Of a stretch of 39,445 nucleotides of DNA, positions 6,455-15,089 are shown piece by piece. This DNA comes from Ruminococcus sp. UBA3767 (GTDB taxonomy: Bacteria > Bacillota > Clostridia > Oscillospirales > Ruminococcaceae): assembly GCA_002371625.1 (NCBI GenBank), contig DFFV01000116.1:1-39445 (forward strand), given 5' to 3'. The notes beneath the pieces are model-generated. The model was not told where the DNA came from. It made no database searches and saw only the letters and a list, made by a program, of their open reading frames with translations. A program made the position numbers and the translations under genes. Within the stretch, counting starts at the first letter, position 1. Every line of letters begins with the position of its first letter.

Positions 6455-7138
6455 GTGTTTGTAGTCTTTTTTCGTGCAGTCATACTTTATATCGTCATCG
6501 TTGCCTCGGTCAGACTTATGGGCAAGCGTCAGCTCGGTGAGCTTCAGCCGTCAGAGCTTGTCATCACCCTGCTTTTGTCCAACATCGCCACGCTGCCCGT
6601 TGAAAACGTCGATATCCCCATGATAATGGGCGTTATCCCCATTTTCACGCTCGTAAGTATGGATGTCATCATCTCGCATATCTCCTTAAAGTCACGCCGT
6701 GTCCGCAGGATAATGTGCGGCAGCGCAAAAATAGTCATCTCGGGCGGAAAAATAGATCAGCAGGTAATGCGTGACCTGCGCTTCTCGGTAGATGACCTTA
6801 TGCAAAGCCTGCGCAGCCAGCAGATCTTCGACGTTTCACAGGTGCAGCTCGCCGTTGTTGAAACAACAGGAAAGATCAGCGTTTACCAGAAGCAGCCCTA
6901 CCGTAACGTTTCCTGCGGCGATGCCGGCATAAAAGCGGAAAACACCGATCCCCCGCAGCTCATCGTTGATTGCTCAAGGGTGCTGCCGCAGTCGCTCAAA
7001 GCTCTCGGCTATGACCGCCGCTGGCTCGATAAGCAGCTGAAAGCACAGCGCCTGCAGCTCAAGGACGTTTTCCTTATGACCGCCGACAGAAACGGCAGCG
7101 TGTTCGCAGTGCCGTTTGAAAAGGAGTTGAAAAAATGA
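6455..7138 (+). CDS. YetF-type membrane protein (DUF421)
   Basis: The 227-residue product has three N-terminal membrane segments (about 3-21, 35-52 and 57-77). They are followed by a cytosolic alpha/beta domain containing GGKIDQQVMRDLRFSVDDLMQSLR and VQLAVVETTGKISVYQK. That arrangement defines the DUF421/YetF family, which is of unknown function; some members are linked to spore germination or envelope stability. The GTG start at 6455 follows GGAGGG at good spacing. Its stop overlaps the next gene as ATGA, indicating coupled translation. Confidence 0.87.
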   Translation: MFVVFFRAVILYIVIVASVRLMGKRQLGELQPSELVITLLLSNIATLPVENVDIPMIMGVIPIFTLVSMDVIISHISLKSRRVRRIMCGSAKIVISGGKIDQQVMRDLRFSVDDLMQSLRSQQIFDVSQVQLAVVETTGKISVYQKQPYRNVSCGDAGIKAENTDPPQLIVDCSRVLPQSLKALGYDRRWLDKQLKAQRLQLKDVFLMTADRNGSVFAVPFEKELKK

Positions 7139-7506
7139 AAAGACTTGCCCTGAGTATCGTTATCCTCGTCTTTGTCGCAGCACTTTGCACCGCCTCGGTC
7201 ATCGTTATGAAACGCAGCAACGATAAGCTCTTTGAGCTTGTCCAAAGCACAGCGCAAGCCTACCGCAGCGGAAAGGATGCACAGGGGGAGCTTGAAAAGC
7301 TGATGCAGCACTGGAAAAAACACTACCTCCTGCTCACCTACGTCACCAGCTCCGCCACAATGGAGGATATGGCACGTACCGCCGAAAAGCTCCCCTTTCT
7401 GCTTGAGGCAGAAAGCGATGATTTCCTTGCTGAGCTCAACAGCCTCGCCCATTGGTCACAGCTCGTCTACGACAGCAGATTTCCCGACCTTTCGTCCGTT
7501 TTCTGA
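7135..7506 (+). CDS. DUF4363 family protein
   Basis: This 123-residue protein has one N-terminal membrane segment or uncleaved signal (residues 4-24). An extracytoplasmic helical region follows, rich in Leu, Glu and Trp (HWKKHYLLLTYV). DUF4363 proteins of unknown function commonly sit directly after DUF421/YetF genes in clostridia, as here, with a four-base overlap. The two proteins may act together at the membrane; this is inferred from context. Confidence 0.75.
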   Translation: MKRLALSIVILVFVAALCTASVIVMKRSNDKLFELVQSTAQAYRSGKDAQGELEKLMQHWKKHYLLLTYVTSSATMEDMARTAEKLPFLLEAESDDFLAELNSLAHWSQLVYDSRFPDLSSVF

Positions 7507-7607
7507 ACTGCTTATGATAGTTTTGTGAAAAGATAGTTCAAATGTACAAAAAGACGTACTCAGCAGAATGAAAATTGCGTTTTTTATATGAAAGTAGTAA
7601 ATTTTTA

Positions 7608-7636
7608 TTGACAAAGTTTGAATGGTATTATATAAT
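7608..7636 (+). promoter_or_regulatory. Consensus sigma-A promoter for the zinc-ribbon gene
   Basis: TTGACA (7608-7613), a 17-base spacer and TATAAT (7631-7636) match the consensus exactly. The predicted start of transcription is near 7643, leaving a ~47-base leader with GGGAGG before the ATG. Confidence 0.9.
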
Positions 7637-7689
7637 TGTATTGTGCAAAATTATCTCTAAAATAAGATCGTATTGGGAGGAAGAGAACA

Positions 7690-9639
7690 ATGAACACAAT
7701 CAAATTTTGTCTCAAATGCGGACACCCGATAGGACCTGAGGAAAAGTTCTGTATGGGATGCGGCGCTAATGTAGCCGAAATGCAGGCCCAGCAGGGCGGC
7801 GCAAATGTCGGCGGACAGCCGCAGCAGGCAGCTCCTCAGCCACAGGCAGTACCGCAGCAGCAGGCAACTGCTTTCCAGCAGCCAAACACAGGGTTCAATC
7901 AGCAGGCAAACAATTTCCAGCAGCCTCAGTTCGCACAGCCGAATTCGGGCTTCGGAACACCGGGCGCAGCTGTAAAACCGGCGGGGGACAACTGGTTCAA
8001 AAAGAACCTCAAGCTGATCATTATCATAGCTTGTGCTCTGGTAGTGCTCATCGCAGGCTTCTTTATCATCAAGCATATCTTCTTCAGATTCCAGAAGATA
8101 GACGCAAAGGAGCTTTACAAGTTCGACTTCAAGGGTATCGAGACCTCTGGCGTAGCAACAGCTAAGCTCAATAAGTATTCCGATTCGCAGTATTCACTCG
8201 GCAGCGCCGTTGATGCACTCAGCGATTATACCGGACTGGATTATGACGACGATGACGACGATGACGACAGCGATGATTCCGAAAATGCTAAGTCACCTTA
8301 CTTTGAGATAAGCGAAAAGAAGCTGCTCGAAGCATGGACAAAGGCAAGCGATAAGAAGGAAGCGCAGAAAATGCGTGATGCCCTGCTCAGCTCAAATGCA
8401 GAGCTCAAGATCACCCTTAACGGTGAAGAATCTGCTAAGGGACTCAGCAACGGCGATAAGGTAAAGTGCGTTGTTACCTGCAACGATAAGTATCTTGAAG
8501 ATAATAACATCAAGCTCACAAACAAGGAGTTTGAGGTAGAGGTTGAAGGCCTCAAGAACGGTACTAAGATCGACCTGTTCGAGAATATCACCGTAACATT
8601 CACAGGAAACGACGGCTCAGGAAGAGTTGAGTATGACAGAAGCAATGCTCCTGCATTCGTAAGATGCTCCTTCAAGGATGAATACAGAAACCTCAAGAAC
8701 GGCGACAAGGTCATCCTTACCGCAAGAATGAGAGGCGCAGTTCCTGTTGATGCAAAGGATCCCGAGGGTGCTGTAACTCTTGAGTATGACGGCAACTACT
8801 ATATCTGCGAAAAGGCTGTAATGGAAAAGGAATATACCGTTGAAGGCCTTAAAGAAATGAAGAAGATAGACGTATTTGAGGGCGTTAAACTCAAGTACAG
8901 AGATGCTATCCCTTATCTGAGAGTAACAGGCGTTGATAACGAGGGCTGCTCCGAAGAGGTAAAGACCGGCGTAAGATTCTACGTTGATGATACATCCAAG
9001 CTGCTCAAGAAGGGCGATACAGTCAAGATCAAGGCTTATCCGAGAAGCTCCTTCACAAGCCAGGGCTACGCTATCGACGGCACACCTGATGAAGACGGCT
9101 ACTATGTAAAGGAATTCACCATTGGCGATGATGCACCTACATTCATCACAAAGGATACCGCAGCAGCAAATGCATCTAAGTTCAATGCTGATTTTGAAAA
9201 GGTGATCAAGGAAGTTACCGAAAAGGGCGTTGACAGAACCTATGTAAGCGGCTTCAGCGCAGGCGCAAAGATCAAGAGCATGAGCTTCAAGGAAGTTAAG
9301 ACCTACGTTCTTGAAAACAGCGAGGCTTCAACTTACAGCGATAAGTGCTATATCGGTAAGCAGTATGTTGTTACCGTTGTTACCGAGAAGGAAACAAAGA
9401 CAGCTTACGGACTTATCCTTCTGAGGAATCCTAAGATCGCAGGCGACGAGGTAACTGTCGATGAGAACTACCAGGCTAACCTTTACAGCAAGGAAGAAAG
9501 CGTGAAGTCAGCACTTGATTCACTCAACAGAAAGTTCTCTGTTAATGAGGTAACTGCTTCATCAGCACCTGCTCCTTCAACAGACAGCTCTTCCAAGGCT
9601 GATGAGTCATCCAAGGCAGAGGAGTCCAAGGCTGCATAA
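7690..9639 (+). CDS. Zinc-ribbon, single-pass membrane protein with repeated extracellular modules
   Basis: The product has 649 residues. A zinc ribbon opens the protein (Cys7, Cys10, Cys21, Cys24), followed by a Gln/Pro/Gly-rich linker to about 100 and one membrane segment (about 108-130). The large outside part has an Asp run near 180-195. At least three related modules follow, each with an LxxGDKV-type strand (LSNGDKVKC, LKNGDKVIL, LKKGDTVKI). Two share the linker VEGLK-x5-ID-x-FE. The C-terminus is a Ser/Lys/Ala/Glu low-complexity tail. Such zinc-ribbon/transmembrane proteins are common in Ruminococcus and of unknown function; the cytosolic ribbon may sense or scaffold. Transcription is from a consensus promoter and a terminator follows. 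Confidence 0.75.
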   Translation: MNTIKFCLKCGHPIGPEEKFCMGCGANVAEMQAQQGGANVGGQPQQAAPQPQAVPQQQATAFQQPNTGFNQQANNFQQPQFAQPNSGFGTPGAAVKPAGDNWFKKNLKLIIIIACALVVLIAGFFIIKHIFFRFQKIDAKELYKFDFKGIETSGVATAKLNKYSDSQYSLGSAVDALSDYTGLDYDDDDDDDDSDDSENAKSPYFEISEKKLLEAWTKASDKKEAQKMRDALLSSNAELKITLNGEESAKGLSNGDKVKCVVTCNDKYLEDNNIKLTNKEFEVEVEGLKNGTKIDLFENITVTFTGNDGSGRVEYDRSNAPAFVRCSFKDEYRNLKNGDKVILTARMRGAVPVDAKDPEGAVTLEYDGNYYICEKAVMEKEYTVEGLKEMKKIDVFEGVKLKYRDAIPYLRVTGVDNEGCSEEVKTGVRFYVDDTSKLLKKGDTVKIKAYPRSSFTSQGYAIDGTPDEDGYYVKEFTIGDDAPTFITKDTAAANASKFNADFEKVIKEVTEKGVDRTYVSGFSAGAKIKSMSFKEVKTYVLENSEASTYSDKCYIGKQYVVTVVTEKETKTAYGLILLRNPKIAGDEVTVDENYQANLYSKEESVKSALDSLNRKFSVNEVTASSAPAPSTDSSSKADESSKAEESKAA

Positions 9640-9676
9640 TGCGTAACGCATAACAGCAAAGCTGAATAAACAATAT

Positions 9677-9711
9677 AAAGGTCTGTCGTGGCTTTCACGG
9701 CAGACCTTTTA
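9677..9711 (+). terminator. Terminator after the zinc-ribbon gene
   Basis: AAAGGTCTGTCGTG and CACGGCAGACCTTT pair around GCTTT, followed by T's. Confidence 0.85.
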
Positions 9712-9731
9712 GTTTAGACGAAAAAGATAAA

Positions 9732-9767
9732 AAAGAGGTAAGAAAGCACAGGCTCTCTTACCTCTTT
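9732..9767 (-). terminator. Terminator for the small minus-strand gene
   Basis: AAAGAGGTAAGA (9732-9743) pairs with TCTTACCTCTTT (9756-9767). On the minus strand it is followed by a run of T's. Confidence 0.75.
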
Positions 9768-9769
9768 CA

Positions 9770-9949
9770 TTATTGATCCTGCTTTTCAAGAATAAAATAA
9801 GTTCCGCAGTCCTCAGTGCGCAGCTCTTTTATCTTCCAGCCCAGCGAAAGCAGCTCGTTAAGGTGCTCCACCCGCCTGAACCTGTCCATCTCAGGCGCAG
9901 AACCCTTTTCATCACCGCCATTCTTGGTGATGTAGAAAATCTTTTCCAT
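9770..9949 (-). CDS. Small hypothetical protein (59 residues)
   Basis: The protein starts MEKIFYITKNGG and has an EHLNELLSLGWKIKEL helix followed by an FILEK strand. The pattern of a helix ending in LGW then a strand resembles small DUF1737-like proteins, but I cannot assign a family. The ATG at 9949 is chosen because AAAGGAGAGCGCACT precedes it on the minus strand; a longer frame reaching 10063 has no ribosome site and would read over the divergent cls promoter region. A terminator hairpin sits two bases past the stop, which supports a real gene. Confidence 0.6.
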   Translation of the reverse strand: MEKIFYITKNGGDEKGSAPEMDRFRRVEHLNELLSLGWKIKELRTEDCGTYFILEKQDQ

Positions 9950-10067
9950 AGTGCGCTCTCCTTTCATTCCCATATATATATTATACAGTATTTTTTCGTA
10001 AAATGCAATATCTTTTGTTGAATAAAACCATAAAAAGCTGCCGAAAATAAGCAGAGAGCGCAAACAC

Positions 10068-10096
10068 TTGCAAAAGCAGGATAAAGATGATATAAT
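10068..10096 (+). promoter_or_regulatory. Sigma-A promoter for cardiolipin synthase
   Basis: TTGCAA (10068-10073), a 17-base spacer and TATAAT (10091-10096). Its position shows that the upstream ATG-like start at 10068 is not used. Confidence 0.85.
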
Positions 10097-10166
10097 AAAT
10101 AAGATAATTGATATAAGGCGAGAAAAATGCCTGAAAACAAAAAATAAAAGTAAAGGAGAGACCGGG

Positions 10167-11750
10167 GTGCAGACTATTCATAACGTGGTCAAAACAGAAC
10201 ACAGACCAAAAAAGAAGCCTAAAAAGCTCATACGAATAGCCTTTTCAAAGCGAACAACTATCATTCTTATGCTCGTGGTGCAGTTCACACTTATCTGGCT
10301 CACCTTTACCACGCTTAATTATATGTCCGCTTATGTGCGCATAATCTTTTCCTGGCTCGCAATTTTTCTGGGCTTTGTCATCATCAATACCGATGAGAAC
10401 CCCGCATATAAGCTGGCGTGGATAGTTCCGCTGATAGCTGTGCCCGTGTTCACCTCGGTGCTGTATCTTATACTTAACAACCAATATTCTTCACGAAGAC
10501 TGAAAACCAAGTATGCTAAAAAATGCGCCGAAACAAGAAAGTATCTGCGTACCGATAAATCGCTTATGAACGAGATACGCAGCAAGGACCGTGATTTTGA
10601 AAAGCTCGTCAAGTATATCGAGCGTTCGGGCGGCTACCCCGCTTACAGAAATTCTACCGTGCAGTATCTCCCGTTCGGCGAAACCAAGTTTGAAGCTATG
10701 CTCAGGGAGCTTCGCAGCGCACGCAAGTTTATTTTTATGGAGTATTTTATCATCGACGACGGCAAAATGTGGCAGGAGGTCGTTGAGATACTCCTTGAAA
10801 AAGTCGAACAGGGCGTTGAGGTAAGGCTCATCTACGACGGCATGGGCTCACAGTTCACCCTCCCCTTCCGATATAAGCAGAAAATGGCGGAAAAAGGCAT
10901 AAAAACGCTTGTCTTTAACCCCTTCCGCCCCATGATATCCTCTGTGCAGAATAACCGTGACCACAGAAAGATACTTGTCGTTGACGGCAACTGTGCAATA
11001 ACGGGCGGCGTAAATATCGCCGATGAGTATATCAATCAGAAGGACAGGTTCGGTCATTGGAAGGATAACGCAGTGCTCGTAAAGGGCGAGGCTGTGTGGA
11101 ACTTTACAATGATGTTCATTCAGATGTGGGACGTTATCTCGGGCGAGCGCACAAGGTGTGAGCTTTACCGCCCCGATGAAGCTCAATACCCCGCTACCGA
11201 CGGTGTTGTTATCCCTTACAGCGATTCACCGCTTGATACCGAAAATGTCGGCGAGCTGGTCTATATGGATATCATCAACAACGCAAATGATTATATCTAT
11301 ATCACCACGCCCTATCTTATACCCGATAACGAAATGATAACCGCACTTGGCTTTGCCGCAAAAAGCGGAGTCGATGTGCGCATAATCACCCCCGGCATAC
11401 CTGATAAATGGTACGTTCACTGCATCACCCGTTCTTTTTATAAGGACCTTATGGATCTTGGCGTGAGGATATATGAGTATCAGCCGGGCTTTATCCACGC
11501 AAAAACCTTTGTTTCCGACGACGATACCGCCGTTGTGGGAACTATCAATCTTGATTACCGCAGCCTCTATCTGCATTTTGAGTGTGCAGCGTATATGCGC
11601 AATTCACGCTGCATAGCCGATATAAAAGCGGATATGCTGGATATGTTCAAAAACAGCTGCAACGAGATAACCTATGAGGATATAGAAGCACGTTCAACGT
11701 TCAGCAAGCTCACCTCTGCTGTCCTCAAGCCGTTCGCACCGCTGCTGTAA
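10167..11750 (+). CDS. cls: Cardiolipin synthase
   Basis: The 527-residue membrane enzyme joins two phosphatidylglycerols to cardiolipin plus glycerol. Two to three membrane segments lie in the first ~105 residues. Two phospholipase D HKD motifs follow: His266-Arg-Lys268 with Asp273 (HRKILVVD) and His444-Ala-Lys446 (HAKTFVSD), each with the downstream Gly/Asn pattern (TGGVNIADEY, VGTINLDYRS). Length is typical of bacterial Cls. The GTG at 10167 is chosen because AAAGGAGAG lies just before it and the promoter lies upstream; the longer frame from 10068 would start inside the -35 box. A terminator follows the stop. Confidence 0.92.
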   Translation: MQTIHNVVKTEHRPKKKPKKLIRIAFSKRTTIILMLVVQFTLIWLTFTTLNYMSAYVRIIFSWLAIFLGFVIINTDENPAYKLAWIVPLIAVPVFTSVLYLILNNQYSSRRLKTKYAKKCAETRKYLRTDKSLMNEIRSKDRDFEKLVKYIERSGGYPAYRNSTVQYLPFGETKFEAMLRELRSARKFIFMEYFIIDDGKMWQEVVEILLEKVEQGVEVRLIYDGMGSQFTLPFRYKQKMAEKGIKTLVFNPFRPMISSVQNNRDHRKILVVDGNCAITGGVNIADEYINQKDRFGHWKDNAVLVKGEAVWNFTMMFIQMWDVISGERTRCELYRPDEAQYPATDGVVIPYSDSPLDTENVGELVYMDIINNANDYIYITTPYLIPDNEMITALGFAAKSGVDVRIITPGIPDKWYVHCITRSFYKDLMDLGVRIYEYQPGFIHAKTFVSDDDTAVVGTINLDYRSLYLHFECAAYMRNSRCIADIKADMLDMFKNSCNEITYEDIEARSTFSKLTSAVLKPFAPLL

Positions 11751-11766
11751 AAATAATAAAGCAATA

Positions 11767-11795
11767 AAAAACCTCGGACTTTTCCGAGGTTTTTG
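11767..11795. terminator. Bidirectional terminator between cls and the convergent gene
   Basis: AAAAACCTCGGA and TCCGAGGTTTTT flank a short T-rich loop. A's before and T's after let it serve both convergent genes. Confidence 0.85.
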
Positions 11796-11807
11796 TGTTT
11801 GTTATCA

Positions 11808-12518
11808 TCAGTATCTGCTTCGCTTTATAGCACGCTGTGATCTTATCTGTGCAAGCGGATCGCCGAACTTTTTTTTCTGAGCCTTGATGTCCATGTCAAG
11901 CGGCTTTCTGCTGCTCTTTGACATAACATCCGACATCTTTGCCATCAGCAGGCTCTGCTCGTAGATCGCAACAGCGTCCTCGCAGGTCTCCGCCTCGCCT
12001 GAAACAAGGTAGCCCTTTATCGTGCTTATGCTGCCGATGTAATCGGGAGTGATAAAATCCAGTCTTTTTTCAAGTCCCTTGCGGTAGTCGTCACGCTGCC
12101 TCTCGGTCTGCTTTATCCTGCCCTCGAGAATGGTTATCTGCTCCTGTATACCGTTGTTTATCTCGTGCTGTTCCTGCTTGGCAGCGTTGAACTTCATGTT
12201 TATCATCACATAAAGCACCACCATGCCCAGACAGAATGTTGCCGCCGTAACGATGATAGCCACCAGCCATGCGCTCATACCGAAAATGAACAGCATCAGT
12301 ATTCCTGCCAGCAAAGCTGTGGCAACGACCTTGCTGATGTGCTTCACCATCTTTTCCTTCAGCCCGAACTCCTTGGCAACGGCAGAATCGTCCTTGATAT
12401 ATGTTTTTAGATATTCCTTGTTCTGCTTACTGATCTCAACAGCATCCTCGAACTCGTAGTACCGGTTTATGTATTCGGCAACACGGTTCATTCTGTCAAG
12501 CTCTTGTTTGTCAGCCAT
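11808..12518 (-). CDS. Membrane protein of unknown function with coiled coil
   Basis: The protein has 236 residues. A hydrophilic helical N-terminus (1-62) is followed by two adjacent membrane segments (about 64-85 and 87-107) with a very short turn. A long Gln/Glu/Arg-rich coiled-coil region (about 108-145) and a basic C-terminal tail (KAQKKKFGDPL, then RSQRAIKRSRY) complete it. No family is recognised. The ATG at 12518 follows GAAGGAGCAGATATT; the longer frame to 12599 runs into its own promoter and lacks a ribosome site. It has a private consensus promoter, so it need not belong to the sseB operon upstream. Confidence 0.7.
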   Translation of the reverse strand: MADKQELDRMNRVAEYINRYYEFEDAVEISKQNKEYLKTYIKDDSAVAKEFGLKEKMVKHISKVVATALLAGILMLFIFGMSAWLVAIIVTAATFCLGMVVLYVMINMKFNAAKQEQHEINNGIQEQITILEGRIKQTERQRDDYRKGLEKRLDFITPDYIGSISTIKGYLVSGEAETCEDAVAIYEQSLLMAKMSDVMSKSSRKPLDMDIKAQKKKFGDPLAQIRSQRAIKRSRY

Positions 12519-12543
12519 AATATCTGCTCCTTCAAACTTGTTG

Positions 12544-12563
12544 GCACGGCAAAAAAACCGTGC
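12544..12563 (-). other. Hairpin in the 5' leader of the coiled-coil membrane protein gene
   Basis: On the minus strand GCACGG and CCGTGC pair around the loop TTTTTTTG. It lies roughly 10-30 bases after the predicted transcription start and well before the ribosome site. It is not followed by a T-run. Confidence 0.4.
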
Positions 12564-12578
12564 TATTACACAATTATC

Positions 12579-12607
12579 AGTATAGCACATTATTATCAAT
12601 TTGTCAA
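12579..12607 (-). promoter_or_regulatory. Sigma-A promoter for the coiled-coil membrane protein gene
   Basis: On the minus strand TTGACA (12607-12602), a 17-base spacer and TATACT (12584-12579). Confidence 0.85.
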
Positions 12608-12642
12608 CGCACTATATATAAATAAGGAAAATATTTGCTGAC

Positions 12643-13209
12643 TTATTTGTCGTTGCTTGTTGTCATTGTGATGTCCGGCTTGTCCTGCATATTTTTCATC
12701 TGCTGGGTAAGCGTCTGCCTCAGCGATCTTATGAACGGCGTGATAAAAGGCAGGTTCTGCTCAAACGGGTTTATAACAAAGCCCTTTATCTCGTCCTGCG
12801 GTTCAAGTATCTCGGCAAGGTTGCTGAATCTCATCATAAAAGCCTCGCATGGCGTGCCCTGTTCCTTGCCGAACTTTTCAACATCATCGTGCGATGTAAA
12901 AGCAGGCAGGTACTTGTCACCGTCGGGGTTCTGTATCAGTATGAACTGTGCCTTGGGGCGCTCCTCCACTTCGATCCTGTTGTCCTCGCCCTGTACCATC
13001 TCGGTCGTCTGGTCAAAAACCGCAGGCACGAAATAAGTCGCATTAAATATCGCAGTTCTTATTACCTCGTCTCTTGCCTCATCGCTGTAACCTGCCCTCA
13101 GCCTTGCAATAGCCTCAAGCAGCGGCGTGTTGTCAACTCTTGAAAGATCGAACTCGACCTCATCATTGTTCTTGTTCTGAGTGTTCTCGTTATCCTTATT
13201 CTGTGCCAT
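12643..13209 (-). CDS. SseB-family protein
   Basis: The 188-residue cytosolic protein opens with a charged Asn-rich leader. It then carries the SseB N-terminal-type domain: NTPLLEAIARLRAG, a FILIQNPDGDKYLPAFTS strand pair, a FGKEQGTPCEAF segment and GFVINPFEQNLPF. SseB proteins are small alpha/beta proteins of poorly known function, named from an E. coli serine-sensitivity phenotype. The start MAQNK at 13209 has AAAAGGAGA before it; two earlier in-frame ATGs are possible. The gene overlaps the end of the glycosyltransferase gene by 14 bases, so translation is probably coupled. Confidence 0.75.
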   Translation of the reverse strand: MAQNKDNENTQNKNNDEVEFDLSRVDNTPLLEAIARLRAGYSDEARDEVIRTAIFNATYFVPAVFDQTTEMVQGEDNRIEVEERPKAQFILIQNPDGDKYLPAFTSHDDVEKFGKEQGTPCEAFMMRFSNLAEILEPQDEIKGFVINPFEQNLPFITPFIRSLRQTLTQQMKNMQDKPDITMTTSNDK

Positions 13210-14170
13210 TATCATTTTCTCCTTTTTCCTCAAGATCAGTCTCGATTATATATTTTGGCCTTGCCTTTGTTTCAAGATATATCTTTCCGATATATTCACC
13301 GATAACTCCTATCGAAAGCAGCTGCAGACCGCCGATAGCCCATATCGAAATAACTATCGTTGACCACCCGGGAACAGCGTTCCCTATCGCCCAGGTTATC
13401 AGGAATTTTATCAGCATTATTATCGAAACGAAAAATATGAAAAATCCCAGGAACGTAATAAACCTTATCGGCTTTACCGAGAGCGAGGTTATACCCTCTA
13501 TCGCAAACGATATCATCTTTTTCAAAGGGTATTTTGATTCACCTGCCTGCCTCTCGTTGCGCACATATTCCACCGTGTCGCTCTTGAAGCCCAGCATCGG
13601 CACAAGTCCCCTCAGGAAAAGGTTGACCTCCTTGAATTCTCCCAGCGCCTCAACAGCACGCCTGCTCATCAGCCTGTAATCAGCATGGTCGTAGGTTATC
13701 TCAACGCCCATTTTTGAAAGCAGCTTGTAGTAGCCTCTTGCCGTTCCCCTCTTGAACTGCGTGTCCGTTTCCCTTGAGCTTCTCACGCCGTAAACTATCT
13801 CACAGCCCTGCGCACGTTTTTCAAGAAAACCGTCGATAGCGTTTATGTCGTCCTGCAAGTCAGCGTCCATCGAGATGATGATGTCAGCGTATTTTATCGC
13901 CGTGTTCATTCCCGCAAGCAAAGCGTTCTGGTGACCTTTGTTGCGTGACAGCTTTATCCCCGTGAAAAACGGTATCCCCTTGTTCAGCTTGCAGATTATG
14001 TCCCACGTCGCATCCTTTGAACCGTCGTCCACAAACATCACCTTGCTGTCGGGGTGTATCTTCTGCTCCTGCACCAGAGCCTGCATTTTTTCAAGCAGAG
14101 CCTTTGCAGTTATCGGCAGCATCTCCTCCTCGTTGTAGCAGGGTATCACAATATAAAGTTTTTCAAGCAT
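13196..14170 (-). CDS. Family 2 glycosyltransferase (DPM1/GtrB-like) with C-terminal membrane segments
   Basis: The 324-residue protein has a GT-A domain: YIVIPCYNEEEML, FVDDGSKDATW, NKGHQNALLAGM and the metal-binding Asp102-Ala-Asp104 of MDADLQDD. Further on are the Asp-Tyr-Arg segment ADYRLMSRRA and RQAGESKYPLKKM. Two membrane helices follow (about 238-262 and 270-296). This architecture fits transferases that move a sugar to undecaprenyl or dolichyl phosphate, as GtrB or ArnC do. The sugar cannot be read from the sequence. It sits between tatD and sseB in a compact operon with no other polysaccharide gene. Confidence 0.85.
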   Translation of the reverse strand: MLEKLYIVIPCYNEEEMLPITAKALLEKMQALVQEQKIHPDSKVMFVDDGSKDATWDIICKLNKGIPFFTGIKLSRNKGHQNALLAGMNTAIKYADIIISMDADLQDDINAIDGFLEKRAQGCEIVYGVRSSRETDTQFKRGTARGYYKLLSKMGVEITYDHADYRLMSRRAVEALGEFKEVNLFLRGLVPMLGFKSDTVEYVRNERQAGESKYPLKKMISFAIEGITSLSVKPIRFITFLGFFIFFVSIIMLIKFLITWAIGNAVPGWSTIVISIWAIGGLQLLSIGVIGEYIGKIYLETKARPKYIIETDLEEKGENDNGTE

Positions 14171-14232
14171 CTGTATCCATTCTTTCTTAACGGCAGCAGC
14201 CTTGCCGCCGGATTTTATTTTCTGTTCAAAGC

Positions 14233-15018
14233 TCAGCGGTCAATGCCGTAAAGCCTTTTTGCATTTTCGCAGGTCATGTCGCACACCTGCTGCGGCGAAA
14301 GTCCCTTTTGCTCGGCAACGACCTCAGCGACCTGCGCTATCATCGTGCTCTCGCACCTTTGCCCACGAAACGGCGGCGGAGCCATATACGGGCAGTCCGT
14401 TTCAAGCAAAAGCCTGTCCATCGGAACTTTTTCCAGTGCCCTCAGAGCCTTTTTTGCGTTTTTAAAAGCAAGCACGCCCGTGAACCCGATGTACAGTCCC
14501 ATGCCTATCGCTTCCTCGGCAGTTTCGGCAGAGCCTGAAAAGCAGTGTATAACGCCCTTTGCCTTGTATTTTTTCAAAAGCTCCATCGTGTCCTGCGTCG
14601 CATCACGGGAGTGAACTATTACCGGCAGGTCTTTTTCGGCTGCAAAAGCGAGCTGCTTTTCAAACACCTCTATCTCCAGCTCTCTGTTGTAGCCCTCGTA
14701 GTGATAATCAAGCCCTATCTCGCCTATCGCCGTCAGCTTTCCCGTTGCCGCCGCAAGCTCATAAAGCTCACCCAGCTTGCCGAGCCAGTTCTCTGGCAGT
14801 GTATCCACATTTTCGGGGTGAAAACCGACCGATGTGTAAAAATTCGGGTATTTCTTTGCGTTTTCTATCCCAAACAGCGAAGAATCAACATCTGTCGCCG
14901 CATGGTTCACAAAGCTCACCGCCGAATCCTTACCCAGCACCCTGTCAAGCACCTCCTGCCTGTCCTCGTCAAACCAGTGGTCATCGTAGTGGCAGTGCGA
15001 ATCGAAAATATTGTTCAT
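14233..15018 (-). CDS. tatD: TatD-family metal-dependent hydrolase/DNase
   Basis: The 261-residue TIM-barrel enzyme shows the metal ligands His8 and His10 (DSHCHYDD), the GEIGLDYHY segment, PVIVHSRDA, HCFSG, and the late LLLETDCPYMAP with its Asp. These are hallmarks of TatD 3'-5' exonuclease/DNase proteins. Length matches the family (about 255-265). It begins 67 bases downstream of rsmG, and a good promoter lies in that gap, so it can be expressed separately from the mnmE-mnmG-rsmG genes. Confidence 0.9.
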   Translation of the reverse strand: MNNIFDSHCHYDDHWFDEDRQEVLDRVLGKDSAVSFVNHAATDVDSSLFGIENAKKYPNFYTSVGFHPENVDTLPENWLGKLGELYELAAATGKLTAIGEIGLDYHYEGYNRELEIEVFEKQLAFAAEKDLPVIVHSRDATQDTMELLKKYKAKGVIHCFSGSAETAEEAIGMGLYIGFTGVLAFKNAKKALRALEKVPMDRLLLETDCPYMAPPPFRGQRCESTMIAQVAEVVAEQKGLSPQQVCDMTCENAKRLYGIDR

Positions 15019-15060
15019 CTTACCTATCCTCTTACGCCTTATCCTTTACATCTTTTCTCT

Positions 15061-15089
15061 AATATATCACAACAGCCGCCCTTTGTCAA
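15061..15089 (-). promoter_or_regulatory. Sigma-A promoter for tatD and downstream genes
   Basis: On the minus strand TTGACA (15089-15084), a 17-base spacer and TATATT (15066-15061). The -35 overlaps the rsmG stop codon. Confidence 0.8.

Noticed and set aside
10068..10166. N-terminal extension of cardiolipin synthase
   Set aside because: The first in-frame start coincides with the -35 box of a near-consensus promoter; the GTG at 10167 has the ribosome site.
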